A stretch of 64,000 nucleotides of DNA, taken from positions 496,001-560,000 of the forward strand of contig NZ_JAHXMY010000001.1 of the NCBI RefSeq assembly GCF_023149035.1, given 5' to 3'. This stretch comes from Microbacterium sp. EYE_78. Its GTDB lineage: Bacteria > Actinomycetota > Actinomycetes > Actinomycetales > Microbacteriaceae. Positions 42,876 through 51,117 of the stretch are shown in pieces. How positions within the stretch are numbered: the first letter of the stretch is position 1; each line of letters opens with the position of its first letter. The notes under the pieces are model-generated. The model did no database searches and was not told the origin of the DNA. It saw only the letters and a list, made by a program, of their open reading frames with translations. Made by a program: the position numbers and the translations under genes.

Positions 42876-43691
42876 ATGGACGATGACGTGCACGCCGAGC
42901 TGCGCGCGCTGCAGGCCCGAGCGTACGGTCCCCGCCCCGACATCGACGACGATCCGGGGGCGCGACAGCGGCTCGCAGAGCTCGAAGACGTCGCACGCCT
43001 GGGCCGCGCACCCGCCACCCGACCCCCGCACGCACCCGCACCGCTGCGCATGCCTCCGGCGGCTCCGTCCGAGCTCCCTCCCGTCCCGCCGATGCCGACG
43101 GCCGTCCTCGTGTCGGAACCGTCGCGGACGGTTGACGGGGACGCCGCTGCCGCGATCAATGGGAAGACCCGCGGCCTGCTGAGGGGCATCACCTGGGCGG
43201 GGTCGCTCGCCGTCGTCGCCACACTCGCCGTCGCGCTCACCGCGGCGTTCACGAGCCGCACCGCATGGACCGGGACCTCGATCTCCCCGGCGGCGGACGT
43301 CAGCCACGTCGCGACGCTCACGGTCGACGAGGGAGGGGAGCTCCCTGAGTACTTCGGCGGCTCCACCGACGACGCGACGGTCTACGAGGCGTTCTTCGGC
43401 CTCATCCCCATCAGCGCGGCGCTCGAGGGCGCGGACACGGAGCAGCTGTGCATGCAGGTGATCGACGAGCGGGCCTACCAGACGGGCGCGGAGGGATCGG
43501 CGACCTCCACCTGGTACTACGGATGCGGCTTCGCGCCCTTCTCGACCAACGTCTCGCTGCCGGTGACCCCCGACGCCCCGGCCGCGCTGCGCGAGCGATT
43601 CCCCGACGGCACGAAGCTGCAGTTCGTAATCGACGGCGACGTGGTCGACGTCTTCGCCTCGGACCCGCCGGTTGCGGAAGCCGCTCGCTGA
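42876..43691 (+). CDS. Single-pass membrane protein of unknown function
   Basis: A 271-residue protein with a cytoplasmic, Pro/Ala-rich N-terminal part of about 100 residues (LRALQARAYGPRPDIDDDP...), one hydrophobic segment (GITWAGSLAVVATLAVALTAAF, about 107-128), and an extracellular domain with a Cys pair (EQLCMQVIDERAYQ ... WYYGCGFAPF) that may form a disulfide. I do not recognise the family. ATG at 42876 is supported by GACGAT 6 bases upstream. The GTG at 42852 is an alternative start giving 8 more residues. Confidence 0.6.
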   Translation: MDDDVHAELRALQARAYGPRPDIDDDPGARQRLAELEDVARLGRAPATRPPHAPAPLRMPPAAPSELPPVPPMPTAVLVSEPSRTVDGDAAAAINGKTRGLLRGITWAGSLAVVATLAVALTAAFTSRTAWTGTSISPAADVSHVATLTVDEGGELPEYFGGSTDDATVYEAFFGLIPISAALEGADTEQLCMQVIDERAYQTGAEGSATSTWYYGCGFAPFSTNVSLPVTPDAPAALRERFPDGTKLQFVIDGDVVDVFASDPPVAEAAR

Positions 43692-43695
43692 CCGC

Positions 43696-44649
43696 TCAGG
43701 GCGCAGCGTCCGCAGCGATGCGGTCGGCGATCGACGGCGCGACCGGTCGCAGGCGCGGGATCCAGCAGCGCACCCCGGCACGATAGCTGCGGAACTGCGC
43801 TCCGAACCGGTTCTCAAGATCCGCCTCCTCCTGCGGACGGATCAGCGCATTCCAGACCACCGACCCGCACACGGCGTAGAGCACGACGAGCCATGACGAC
43901 AGCATGAGCCCGACGGCGACCCCCTGCGCGATCCCCGCGACGGCCATCGGATTGCGGACGAATCGGTAGGGTCCGCGGACGACGAGCCTGCGCGCGGTCG
44001 CCATCGGCAGCGGTGTGCCGTCGCCGAGCGACGACATCGAGACCGCCGCCCAGAGACCCAGCGCACTGGCGGCGACGAAGAGCGCGACCCCGGAGAGGGG
44101 GACGGCGCCCGGAACGGGGGCCGACAGCATCCAACGCCCCTCGAACCACGCGACGATCAACGGGACGACACCCAGACCGAGCCCCCAGAAGACGACGATC
44201 TGCAGGCCCGTCGCGGCGAGGTGAGCGCGGGGTCGTGACCCGGGCCGTGCGGGCCGGGTCCGGAACGGGCCGCGCATGACCCATTCGATCGGCAGTCTGC
44301 CGTGGACGAGGAGCAGTGACGCGACGAAGGATGCCGCGCTCGCCGCCGCCATGAGGACGACACCCCAGCCCGCGCGACCGGTGACGGTCGCGTAGAGCGC
44401 GAGTGCGAGGGCGACCAGCGTCGCCCATCCGGTCGTCGCCCAGGCCGCTCCTCGGAGACCGGCCGCCGCGACAGCCGATCCGCCGACGAACAGCGGGATG
44501 TCGGCGATCGCGACCGGGACAGGGTCCAGCCCGCCCAGCGTCGCCTCGCGGACCGGGGGGACGAGCGCCACCGCGGACCACCACACCATCCCGGCGACAG
44601 CCTGCAGGAGGAAATAGAGGCGACCGGCACTTCGCGTCATCCACCCCAT
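43696..44649 (-). CDS. ICMT/phospholipid-methyltransferase-like membrane protein
   Basis: A 317-residue protein with about eight hydrophobic segments. The C-terminal third has the isoprenylcysteine/phospholipid methyltransferase signature: LVVRGPYRFVRNPMAVAGIAQGVAVG (the G-P-Y-R-x-x-R-N-P-M SAM-binding turn) and RPQEEADLENRFGAQFRSYRAGVRCWIP (the E-E-x-x-L-x-x-x-F-G-x-x-Y-x-x-Y motif). It likely methylates a lipid or membrane-bound amine or thiol using SAM. The N-terminal half is extra compared with the usual roughly 170-residue enzymes. TAGCAT lies 6 bases before the ATG at 44649. Confidence 0.88.
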   Translation of the reverse strand: MGWMTRSAGRLYFLLQAVAGMVWWSAVALVPPVREATLGGLDPVPVAIADIPLFVGGSAVAAAGLRGAAWATTGWATLVALALALYATVTGRAGWGVVLMAAASAASFVASLLLVHGRLPIEWVMRGPFRTRPARPGSRPRAHLAATGLQIVVFWGLGLGVVPLIVAWFEGRWMLSAPVPGAVPLSGVALFVAASALGLWAAVSMSSLGDGTPLPMATARRLVVRGPYRFVRNPMAVAGIAQGVAVGLMLSSWLVVLYAVCGSVVWNALIRPQEEADLENRFGAQFRSYRAGVRCWIPRLRPVAPSIADRIAADAAP

Positions 44650-44655
44650 GGCCGC

Positions 44656-44661
44656 ATGCTA
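44656..44661 (-). promoter_or_regulatory. Predicted -10 of a leaderless methyltransferase transcript
   Basis: Minus-strand TAGCAT, 6 bases before the ATG at 44649. Confidence 0.5.
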
Positions 44662-44714
44662 CCGACGCGACGAACCCAGCCGGATCACGCCCGGCCGGGT
44701 TCTGTCGTCTGCGA

Positions 44715-45017
44715 TCAGGCCGTCTGGTAGGTCAGGCAGTCGGCCGACTCGGCACCCGGGCCGACGCGCACGGCCGACGCGGTGCACTCGAGTGAGGAAT
44801 TGAAGACGCACTCGGACCGCTGGCACGCGCCGACGTGACTGACGATCTTGTCGAGTCCGCCTTTGGTCCCGAGCGGGATGAAGGTGGCGCACTCGGCGTC
44901 GCCGGGGGCACCGCCGATCGTGACGGCCGCGGCGTGGCAGTGGGAGTGGTCGTTGTACGAGCAGCCGTGCGCGGCGCACTCGGAGACGCGGGGCAGGTCA
45001 TCGAGGGTCATGCTCAT
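44715..45017 (-). CDS. DUF1540 Cys-rich protein (two repeats)
   Basis: A 100-residue protein carrying two copies of the DUF1540 Cys/His pattern: VSECAAHGCSYNDHSHCHAAAVTIGG...CATF and VGACQRSECVFNSSLECTASAVRVGP...CLTY. Each has four cysteines spaced to bind a metal, probably zinc or iron. It starts MSMTLDDLP with AAGGAG before the ATG at 45017. DUF1540 proteins have no established function that I know of. Two sequences resembling DtxR/IdeR iron boxes lie upstream (45071-45083 and 45123-45141), so iron control is possible. Confidence 0.85.
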   Translation of the reverse strand: MSMTLDDLPRVSECAAHGCSYNDHSHCHAAAVTIGGAPGDAECATFIPLGTKGGLDKIVSHVGACQRSECVFNSSLECTASAVRVGPGAESADCLTYQTA

Positions 45018-45390
45018 GAGAGGTCTCCTTCGCAGTGGTAGGGGCGACGATACGCCCGCACCCCGCGGGATTGGACAGCCTAAGTCGCGTTTTTTTCTCC
45101 CAGGTCAGGCAGGCAATGAATGTTAGGTGAGCCTGGCCTGGGGTGGGTCGCGGGGGTCGTGCGGAATACCACACTCGGCGCGTTTTCCACAGATGCATCC
45201 CCTCGGCGTGTCACCGGTGATACATTCCGAGGGTTCTGCCGACGAGGGACGGCGGGGCCCTGCAGCGCCTGTGCGGAGCAGGTGCGGCGCACTGCCGCGA
45301 CGTGAATGCGGGTGGCGGCCGACTCGCCGCCCCGGCTCACGTGCTGCTGATCGACGTCGACCGGCAGCGTGGGGGAAAGGGGTGAGCGGC
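45018..45390. promoter_or_regulatory. Intergenic region with DtxR-like boxes and palindrome
   Basis: This 373 bp region separates two divergent genes. It contains TTGGACAGCCTAA (45071-45083) and TTAGGTGAGCCT at 45123-45134, both close to the iron box consensus TTAGGTTAGCCTAACCTAA, a run of seven T (45090-45096) between them, and a 10-bp palindrome TCACCGGTGA (45211-45220) directly followed by TACATT, a possible -10 for the LuxR-type gene with a leader of about 160 nt. No convincing protein-coding frame is present. Confidence 0.45.
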
Positions 45391-47877
45391 ATGGTCGAAT
45401 CGACCACGACGGACGGGATCGACTCCGGGCCCGGCATCTGGCCCGCGCTCGCCCTGGCGCAGGTCCGCGACGCGCTCCGCGCCGACACCGCGCCCCGCGT
45501 CGTCATCGTCGGCCCGGCGGGGTCGGACAAGTCCCCGCTGGCCCGAGCGATCAGCGAGCATCGGGCAGTGCCCGCCGACCGCGCCCGTGATGGCGTCGCT
45601 GATCCGACGCTGCTTGTGGACGACGGACACCTGCTGTCCGACGCGGACATCGAGGCCCTGCATCGCCACCTCGACGGGGATGGCGCCGGCCTCGTCCTCG
45701 CCTGCCGTCCATGGCCGAGGTCCGCAGCGCTCACCACCCTCATCCGTCGCATCGAGCAGACGGGACCGGCGATCGCGCTCGGCCAGGTGGACGCGCGGGA
45801 CGTGGAACGGTCCCTCCGGCGAGACGGACGGATGATCGCGGCATCCTGTCTGCAAGAACTGGTCGACTTGAGCGGCTCGGTGACCTGGCTGGTCCGGCAG
45901 GCCGTCGCCGCCCACGGCGACGATCCATGTCTCGACCCTGCTCACGAGCGGGTCGTCCGCGCCGTCGGGGAGTCGGTCGCGCTCCGCCTCGACACGATCG
46001 ATCCCGCCGCCGCGGATGCCGTGCGTCGAGCAAGCCTCAGCGGTGGGAGCGATCTGCCCGCCGCGGTCGACGCGGCCGCAGGTGATGCGCTCGCCGCAGG
46101 TCACGCCGAGGGGCTCCTCCTACGAGGCGGGCACGCCGTGCCGATCGTCCGGGCGACGGTGCGACGGATGACTCCCATCGCGGAGGTCATCTCCCTCCTC
46201 GAGCAGTCCCCCGGCACACCGTTCGACGCCACCCTCATGGAGGGCCTGGGGAAGCTCCACGATCCTCGGGTGGCCCGCTCGCTGCTCCTGCACGCCGACG
46301 AGATGGCCGGATTGGACTCGGAACGCGCGCTGGAGCTCTACGACGCCGCGCTCGCGTCGGGGGCCTCCCCCGTGACGGTCGCCATCCGCAAGGCGCGGAT
46401 CGCGTGGAGCAGAGGAGACGTCGACGAGGTCGCCGCGCTCATCGACGCCGTGGCCCTGGACGCCCACGAGTCCGAGCGGGCCGAGGCGATACGCCTGCTC
46501 GGTGCGACGTGGGCTGCGCGGGGCTTCCTCCGAGCGGCGGCGGCGACCTACCGGGCGCAGCCGTTGTCCGATGCGCTCATCCGCGCACACGGCGCGGTTG
46601 CCGCCTTCGGCGTCGGGGATGCCGGGCCACTGCGCCAGGAGGTCCGCGAGGAGAACGAGACACGGAACGGCTTCCCGACCACGATACGCGTCGCTCATTC
46701 CATCCTCCTCCGCGGGCTGGCGACCTCGATCTCGACGCCGCCGACCGGAGCGCTCGACGACCTGCTCCGCGCCAGTGAGACCTACGGCGAGTCCGGGGTT
46801 CACGGCGCCACGCCGGAGCTGCCCGCCGTCCTGGCCGCGATCGCCGCTGTGAACGCAGGTGAGCTCGACACCGCCGCGACCGTGCTGAGCGATGCGCTCA
46901 TGGCTGAGCACGGGGGGCCCTGGGCACGCGCTCGCCTCCTGCTGTGGTCGGCCTGGGTCGCTGTGCACCGGCAGCATCCCGAGGAGTCCGCGGCGCGCCT
47001 GGCCGACGTCGACTCGTCCGTCCTCCCGCTGAGCGGGCGCGAGGTGCTGCTCCGCAACGCCGTGATGCTCGCGCACGTGCGCCGGTACGGTTCGCCGGCC
47101 GAGCTGCACTCGCTGTGGGATCGGGTGCGCGACGACATCCGTCACATCGAAATCGACCTGTTCGCTGCGCACCCGGTGTGCGAGTTCGTCGTGACATCCG
47201 CGCTCTTCGACGACGGCGAGCGCACCGCCGCCGCCTTCGACGGCATCGTCGGCATCCTCGCCGAGCTCGGCGACCCACCGCTCTGGTCGGCGCACGTGCT
47301 CTGGAGCGCCCATCAGCGAGCGGTGATCGCGGGCGACGCGAACGGCCAGGCGCAGATCGCGAAAGCCCTCACGGATGCCGCTCGTCACAGCCGCGTCGCC
47401 GCGACCATGGCGGCGGCGACCGCGGAATGGGCCCACAGCCGCGTCGACGACGGCGACGTGGATCGCATCGAGCGGGCGGCGTCACGCTTGGCAGCGGCGG
47501 GACTCGGCTGGGACGGCGCCCGCCTCGCACTCACGCTGTCGGAGCGGACCCGCGATCGCCGCGCGGCCTCGAGACTGGGGGCGTTCGCCCGCCAGCTGCA
47601 TGCGAGCGCGGGGCCGACGATGGGCGGCAGCGCCTCGTCACTGGCCGACAACGGCCTCCTCAGCGCTCGCGAGCGCGAAGTCGCGACGCTGGTCCTCAGC
47701 GGCATGACCTATGCCGAGATCGGCGAGAGCATCTTCATCTCGCCTCGAACCGCCGAGCACCACATGGCCCGGATCCGGCGGCGCCTGGGCGCGACGTCCC
47801 GGACGGACCTGATCGCGAAGCTCCAGACCATCGTCGGCACCGACGACGGCGGCAGCGAGGAGCCCGGGGACCGCTAG
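45391..47877 (+). CDS. Large LuxR-family regulator with degenerate P-loop (LAL-like)
   Basis: The 828-residue protein has an N-terminal AAA-like region, a long helical repeat region (TPR-like, about 260-740) and a C-terminal LuxR helix-turn-helix (LSAREREVATLVLSGMTYAEIGESIFISPRTAEHHMARIRRRLGA, about 763-810). This is the LAL/MalT layout. The P-loop reads GPAGSDKS at residues 41-48: the conserved glycine before Lys is replaced by Asp46, so ATP binding is doubtful. The Walker B-like PTLLVDDGHLL remains. ATG at 45391 has GAAAGGG about 9 bases upstream; GTG at 45382 is the alternative. It borders the polysaccharide cluster, whose promoter carries GGGGACA boxes like those read by MalT-type activators. 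Confidence 0.85.
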   Translation: MVESTTTDGIDSGPGIWPALALAQVRDALRADTAPRVVIVGPAGSDKSPLARAISEHRAVPADRARDGVADPTLLVDDGHLLSDADIEALHRHLDGDGAGLVLACRPWPRSAALTTLIRRIEQTGPAIALGQVDARDVERSLRRDGRMIAASCLQELVDLSGSVTWLVRQAVAAHGDDPCLDPAHERVVRAVGESVALRLDTIDPAAADAVRRASLSGGSDLPAAVDAAAGDALAAGHAEGLLLRGGHAVPIVRATVRRMTPIAEVISLLEQSPGTPFDATLMEGLGKLHDPRVARSLLLHADEMAGLDSERALELYDAALASGASPVTVAIRKARIAWSRGDVDEVAALIDAVALDAHESERAEAIRLLGATWAARGFLRAAAATYRAQPLSDALIRAHGAVAAFGVGDAGPLRQEVREENETRNGFPTTIRVAHSILLRGLATSISTPPTGALDDLLRASETYGESGVHGATPELPAVLAAIAAVNAGELDTAATVLSDALMAEHGGPWARARLLLWSAWVAVHRQHPEESAARLADVDSSVLPLSGREVLLRNAVMLAHVRRYGSPAELHSLWDRVRDDIRHIEIDLFAAHPVCEFVVTSALFDDGERTAAAFDGIVGILAELGDPPLWSAHVLWSAHQRAVIAGDANGQAQIAKALTDAARHSRVAATMAAATAEWAHSRVDDGDVDRIERAASRLAAAGLGWDGARLALTLSERTRDRRAASRLGAFARQLHASAGPTMGGSASSLADNGLLSAREREVATLVLSGMTYAEIGESIFISPRTAEHHMARIRRRLGATSRTDLIAKLQTIVGTDDGGSEEPGDR

Positions 47878-47886
47878 ACGAAAGAA

Positions 47887-47934
47887 CGGACCCCCTCGAG
47901 CCGAACAGTGGGGACTGGGGCGGGAGAGGGTCCG
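47887..47934 (+). terminator. Terminator-like hairpin after the LuxR-type gene
   Basis: CGGACCC (47887-47893) pairs with GGGTCCG (47928-47934), extended by three more pairs after one mismatch. Downstream, 47935-48087 contains one GGGGACA (47971-47977), a second TTGGGGA about 25 bases later, and no gene I can support. Confidence 0.55.
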
Positions 47935-48087
47935 CGTAACCATCCGGACCACCAGAAGAGACGCAAGTTTGGGGACAGTGCGTGTCGGGACCGCTTGGGG
48001 AACGGCCTGGTGGTCGTCGAGGACGGCACCCTCATGCTAACGGAAGACGGGCTTTTCCCAACAGGCGACGTGCCGGATTGCTGACGG

Positions 48088-49836
48088 TCACACCGCCGGA
48101 CACGAAAGGCGACCGGCTCCCACCTCCACCGGTGTCAGCAGCGGAGTGTGCAGGAGCATCGGTTCGCCGTCGCCGGTCACCGTCGGGCCGGCGATGAAAC
48201 GGAAGATCAGTGTTCGCGCCGCGCCGGGAGGGAGATCCACGCGTCGTGTGACGGCGTGCCGGCCGAACTCCGACGCGTCAGCGGACGCGACGGCCGCGCC
48301 GTCGAGTGTGAGACCGCCGACGAACCACCCCGGCGGTGCGACGACTGTCAGGGTCGGCGCGATGTACCCCTTCGTCGTGCCGAAGATGCCGCCTCCGGTC
48401 ACGCTGATCGGAAGCGATTCCGCCTCCTGCGCCGTCAAGGCGCTGCTCAGGTCCACCTCCACCTCCACTTCGCGCAGACCGTCCGGACGGCAGACGCCGT
48501 CCCTGGTCTGCATCCCGATGCCGAGGTACGGAGTCAGCTTGCCGCCTGTGGCGTCGTTCACCCACACGCCGAACGCATCCGGACCCGCCGCCTCCAGCCG
48601 CGCGAGCGGTCCTGCCAGCGGCGTCGATTCGATCACGGCCTGCTCGCTCTCGTGCCTGCTCCACATCGAGACCCGACCCTCGCCGACGACTCCGGAGAGC
48701 GCGGCGAACGCCGACACCGGACGCGCGCGCTCGGTGATCGCACGGAAGACCGCGGATGCCGCATCCGCGAACCATCTGCTCTGCACATCGGAGGACATCG
48801 AGACGTACGGGTCGACGAGCAGCCTGTCGACGACGTTCGCCTGATCCAGCGGGCCCGCGGCCGTGTCGACCGGCCCGATCGCGCCGAGGAGCGCCGACAG
48901 CACGAGCGGGTCGACGGACAGCACGACGTCCGGGGCGGCGCCGCCGGACGAGGTCCACCACGCCGATGCGAGACGCGCAGTGAGGGAGAAGTCCGCCGTC
49001 ATCGACGCGTTCTGCACGAAGCGCCCGATCCCGTCGCCCAGCGCACGCTCCTCGCCCGCGTGCAATGCCAGCAGAGGCCGGGACACGGGCTCGAACGCGG
49101 TCGAGTCGCGTTGCGCGACCAGGCGCAGCACCCCGTCGCGTGCGACCAGCTCGAGGAACGTTCCCGTGATCCCCCCACCGGTGCGCAGTTCGGCCGGGTT
49201 CTGCACGACGACCAGGATCGATCGGTCCCCACCCGCACCCAGGGTGGGCGGCAGCAGCTCAGCCGCCTGGGCCGCCCCGTCGGTCACCGCCGCGAGCGCA
49301 TCGACGGCCGCCGACACGCGATCGACGCCATCTGCCAGCTGCGGGATCAGACTCGAACGATCCACGCCCGCGAGCTCGGCCGCGACGTGACGGCGCTCCT
49401 CGGCGGCGGCGCGCAGCCGAGGAGCGTGCGCCTCGAGGATCCCGACGCTCGCTGACGTGTCCGCGTCGGCCAGCGCATCGATCGCGTCCCACAGCGGAGG
49501 GGCGACGCGGTCGCCGAGATCGACGAGCGACGAGGCCGCCACCCGGGCGGCGTGGAGATTGGGTCCGATCAGCGGGACCGTCTCGGCGACAGCCCAGACC
49601 GGATCGCCCGAGGGTACGGAGCCCCGCAGGTCGGCCGCGATGCGCGTCGCCGCATCCTCGGCGCCGACCAGATCTCCGCTGGTCGCGGACTGCAGGGCTG
49701 CCGAGGCCTGTGCCTGCGCGTCGCCGAGTCCTCGCTGCAACCCGGCTGCCGTGACGCCGACGTGGACGACGGCCGCGCCGGTGCCGACGAGGATCAGAGC
49801 GCCGGCGACCAGGAGCAGTCGTCGGCGCCGGCTCAC
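48088..49836 (-). CDS. DUF4012 exported protein
   Basis: A 582-residue DUF4012 protein: one N-terminal membrane segment (LLLVAGALILVGTGAAVVHVGV), an extracellular helical part with the family motif DPVWAVAETVPLIGPNLHAARVAASSLVDL, then the core VVVQNPAELRTGGGITGTFLELVARDG, FPSWWT-like LASAWWTSSGGAAPDVVLSVDPLVLSALL and FADAASAVFRAITE. DUF4012 proteins often lie in actinobacterial polysaccharide clusters and are thought to act on cell-surface glycans, without proven activity. GTG at 49836 overlaps the upstream LAXTG gene's stop (GTGA), so both are made together. Confidence 0.9.
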   Translation of the reverse strand: MSRRRRLLLVAGALILVGTGAAVVHVGVTAAGLQRGLGDAQAQASAALQSATSGDLVGAEDAATRIAADLRGSVPSGDPVWAVAETVPLIGPNLHAARVAASSLVDLGDRVAPPLWDAIDALADADTSASVGILEAHAPRLRAAAEERRHVAAELAGVDRSSLIPQLADGVDRVSAAVDALAAVTDGAAQAAELLPPTLGAGGDRSILVVVQNPAELRTGGGITGTFLELVARDGVLRLVAQRDSTAFEPVSRPLLALHAGEERALGDGIGRFVQNASMTADFSLTARLASAWWTSSGGAAPDVVLSVDPLVLSALLGAIGPVDTAAGPLDQANVVDRLLVDPYVSMSSDVQSRWFADAASAVFRAITERARPVSAFAALSGVVGEGRVSMWSRHESEQAVIESTPLAGPLARLEAAGPDAFGVWVNDATGGKLTPYLGIGMQTRDGVCRPDGLREVEVEVDLSSALTAQEAESLPISVTGGGIFGTTKGYIAPTLTVVAPPGWFVGGLTLDGAAVASADASEFGRHAVTRRVDLPPGAARTLIFRFIAGPTVTGDGEPMLLHTPLLTPVEVGAGRLSCPAV

Positions 49837-50492
49837 GACAGCGCCCTGCGGCGACGACGGACGACGAGGACCCCTCCGACCAGCAGCGACGCCGCTCCCG
49901 CCACCCCGACGGCGATCGGGAGCTGACCACCGGTGGCGGCGAGCCCGCCCCCGGGTGTCTCGCCCGACGATGCGACCCCGAAGGGGGTCATGCACTCGTC
50001 GGAGAAAGGCGGGTACGCGAGCGGGACGTCGAGGGATCGGTCGCCCACGCGCAGTTGTGCGCGGATGTCCCCCGTGGTCCATGCGGCGGCGTCGTCGCGC
50101 GGTTCCCACGAGCTGCCGGCGAGCCTCCACCCCGGCAGCGCTGTGACGGCGCCGTCGGCAGCGACCTCGACACCGGGCCACAGCACGCTCCCCTCGCCGT
50201 TGCCGGACGCGTCGAGCGGCAGCGGGATGTCGAGGCGGGATGAGCCGTCGATGAGCACCAGGTGCGCGGTGTCGGCACCCGGTGGGGCGGCGTCGTCTGC
50301 GCCTACGTGGACGATCGAGTACTGGATGCGCGGAGCGAGATCCACGCAAACCGCAGCGACGCTCGACCCACCGAGCCCAGGTTCTCGCGGCGTGTCGGGG
50401 AGGTAATCCCCGTCATCCGCCAACGCCGGTCCTGCGACCGCCCCCGCCAGCACCGCGCCCACAATGGCGGCGCGCCACACATTCCCCCACAT
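49833..50492 (-). CDS. Secreted wall-anchored protein with LAXTG sorting signal
   Basis: The 219-residue protein begins with a Sec signal peptide (IVGAVLAGAVAGPALADDG) and ends in a sorting signal: LAATG at 184-188, a hydrophobic segment and RRRRR. LAXTG is the class E sortase motif of high-GC actinobacteria. The mature part is about 155 residues with two cysteines (VAAVCVDLAP and SDECMTPF), likely one beta-sandwich domain. ATG at 50492 has GGGGAGG 5 bases upstream. It is translationally coupled to the DUF4012 gene. Its mature domain is not one I recognise. No sortase gene is in the window. Confidence 0.85.
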   Translation of the reverse strand: MWGNVWRAAIVGAVLAGAVAGPALADDGDYLPDTPREPGLGGSSVAAVCVDLAPRIQYSIVHVGADDAAPPGADTAHLVLIDGSSRLDIPLPLDASGNGEGSVLWPGVEVAADGAVTALPGWRLAGSSWEPRDDAAAWTTGDIRAQLRVGDRSLDVPLAYPPFSDECMTPFGVASSGETPGGGLAATGGQLPIAVGVAGAASLLVGGVLVVRRRRRALS

Positions 50493-50625
50493 CACAGCCT
50501 CCCCAATCGGCCGTCGAGCGCGCGGCCTCGGGTGAGTGCGCGCCGGATCTTCAGAACGTACCTCTCATGCCGGCGATCAGACCCCCGCTTCGCCACGTGG
50601 GGGCCCCCTAATCACCCCCGCAACG

Positions 50626-50665
50626 TGTCCCCCATTTGGGGGACAGCAGATTAGGTTTGTCCCCC
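50626..50665. promoter_or_regulatory. GGGGACA box cluster (probable activator site)
   Basis: TGTCCCCC at 50626-50633 faces its perfect inverse GGGGGACA at 50638-50645 across ATTT. A further direct copy TGTCCCCC lies at 50658-50665, 32 bp (about three helical turns) from the first and 2 bp before the -35. This is the position expected for an activator such as a LAL/MalT-type protein, whose known boxes contain GGGGA. Confidence 0.6.
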
Positions 50666-50667
50666 TA

Positions 50668-50696
50668 TTGGTGGACTGACCGCCGCCGAGTAGCGT
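50668..50696 (+). promoter_or_regulatory. Predicted promoter of the polysaccharide operon
   Basis: TTGGTG (50668-50673), a 17-base spacer and TAGCGT (50691-50696). Transcription would start near 50703, leaving about 415 nt before the first gene. Confidence 0.6.
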
Positions 50697-50797
50697 TCCC
50701 GATGTCGCCGCTGAAGATGCTTTGGGGAGCAGAAGTCAGCACACGGCGGCAGCAGAGGAAGTGGGGGCGATCTTGGGGGCCGTACCCATGTCTGTCT

Positions 50798-50976
50798 GGG
50801 CTCTTCGTGCGGCTCCGTTCTCAGAACGGGCCTGCACGAAGAGCCCGAAACACGTACCGGAGGGGTCGGTGCGCACGACCCGATGACACATCGGGTGCAG
50901 TGATCGGATACGTCGAGGGGTCGACGCATCCGGGGACGGGCAACCGTCAGTTTGGGGAAACGCGGATCTGATCCGC
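50798..50976 (+). ncRNA. Candidate structured leader RNA (four consecutive hairpins)
   Basis: Four stems follow one another: 13 bp (50798-50810 with 50834-50846) enclosing 6 bp (50815-50820 with 50824-50829); CCCGATG/CATCGGG with loop ACA around 50880-50896; 12 positions (50905-50916 with 50921-50932, one mismatch, loop GGGG); and GCGGAT/ATCCGC (50962-50967 with 50971-50976). All lie in the predicted leader. I do not match them to a known riboswitch. Confidence 0.45.
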
Positions 50977-51117
50977 ATCGGGGGGCGTGGGCTTCGGTCC
51001 GCGTCGTGGCATTTGGGGAATGACGTTCATGGGGACAGAACGGATGGTGCGCGCGTGCCGAGGACGGCTCACCCGCACCGCGACGGCATCCCGTCGCACG
51101 CATGAGGGGGAACGACG

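Larger units (their letters stand above)
50493..51117. promoter_or_regulatory. Long regulatory region of the polysaccharide operon
   Basis: These 625 bases have no supportable gene. They hold three copies of an 8-mer TGTCCCCC/GGGGGACA at 50626-50665, a promoter at 50668-50696, and a leader of about 415 nt with four hairpins (separate entries). TTTGGGGA recurs around 50722, 50951 and 51012, and GGGGACA again at 51031-51037. The divergent LAXTG gene starts at the left edge, and its ribosome binding site lies within ATTGGGGAGG on the minus strand. Confidence 0.7.

Noticed and set aside
45120-45305. A 61-codon plus-strand frame in the gap before the LuxR-type gene
   Set aside because: No ribosome binding site, its ATG lies inside the iron-box-like sequence, and the composition looks like translated non-coding DNA.
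50493-51117. Short plus-strand frames of about 110-130 codons in the regulatory region
   Set aside because: They cross several hairpins, have no ribosome binding site and unlikely residue composition for this genome.
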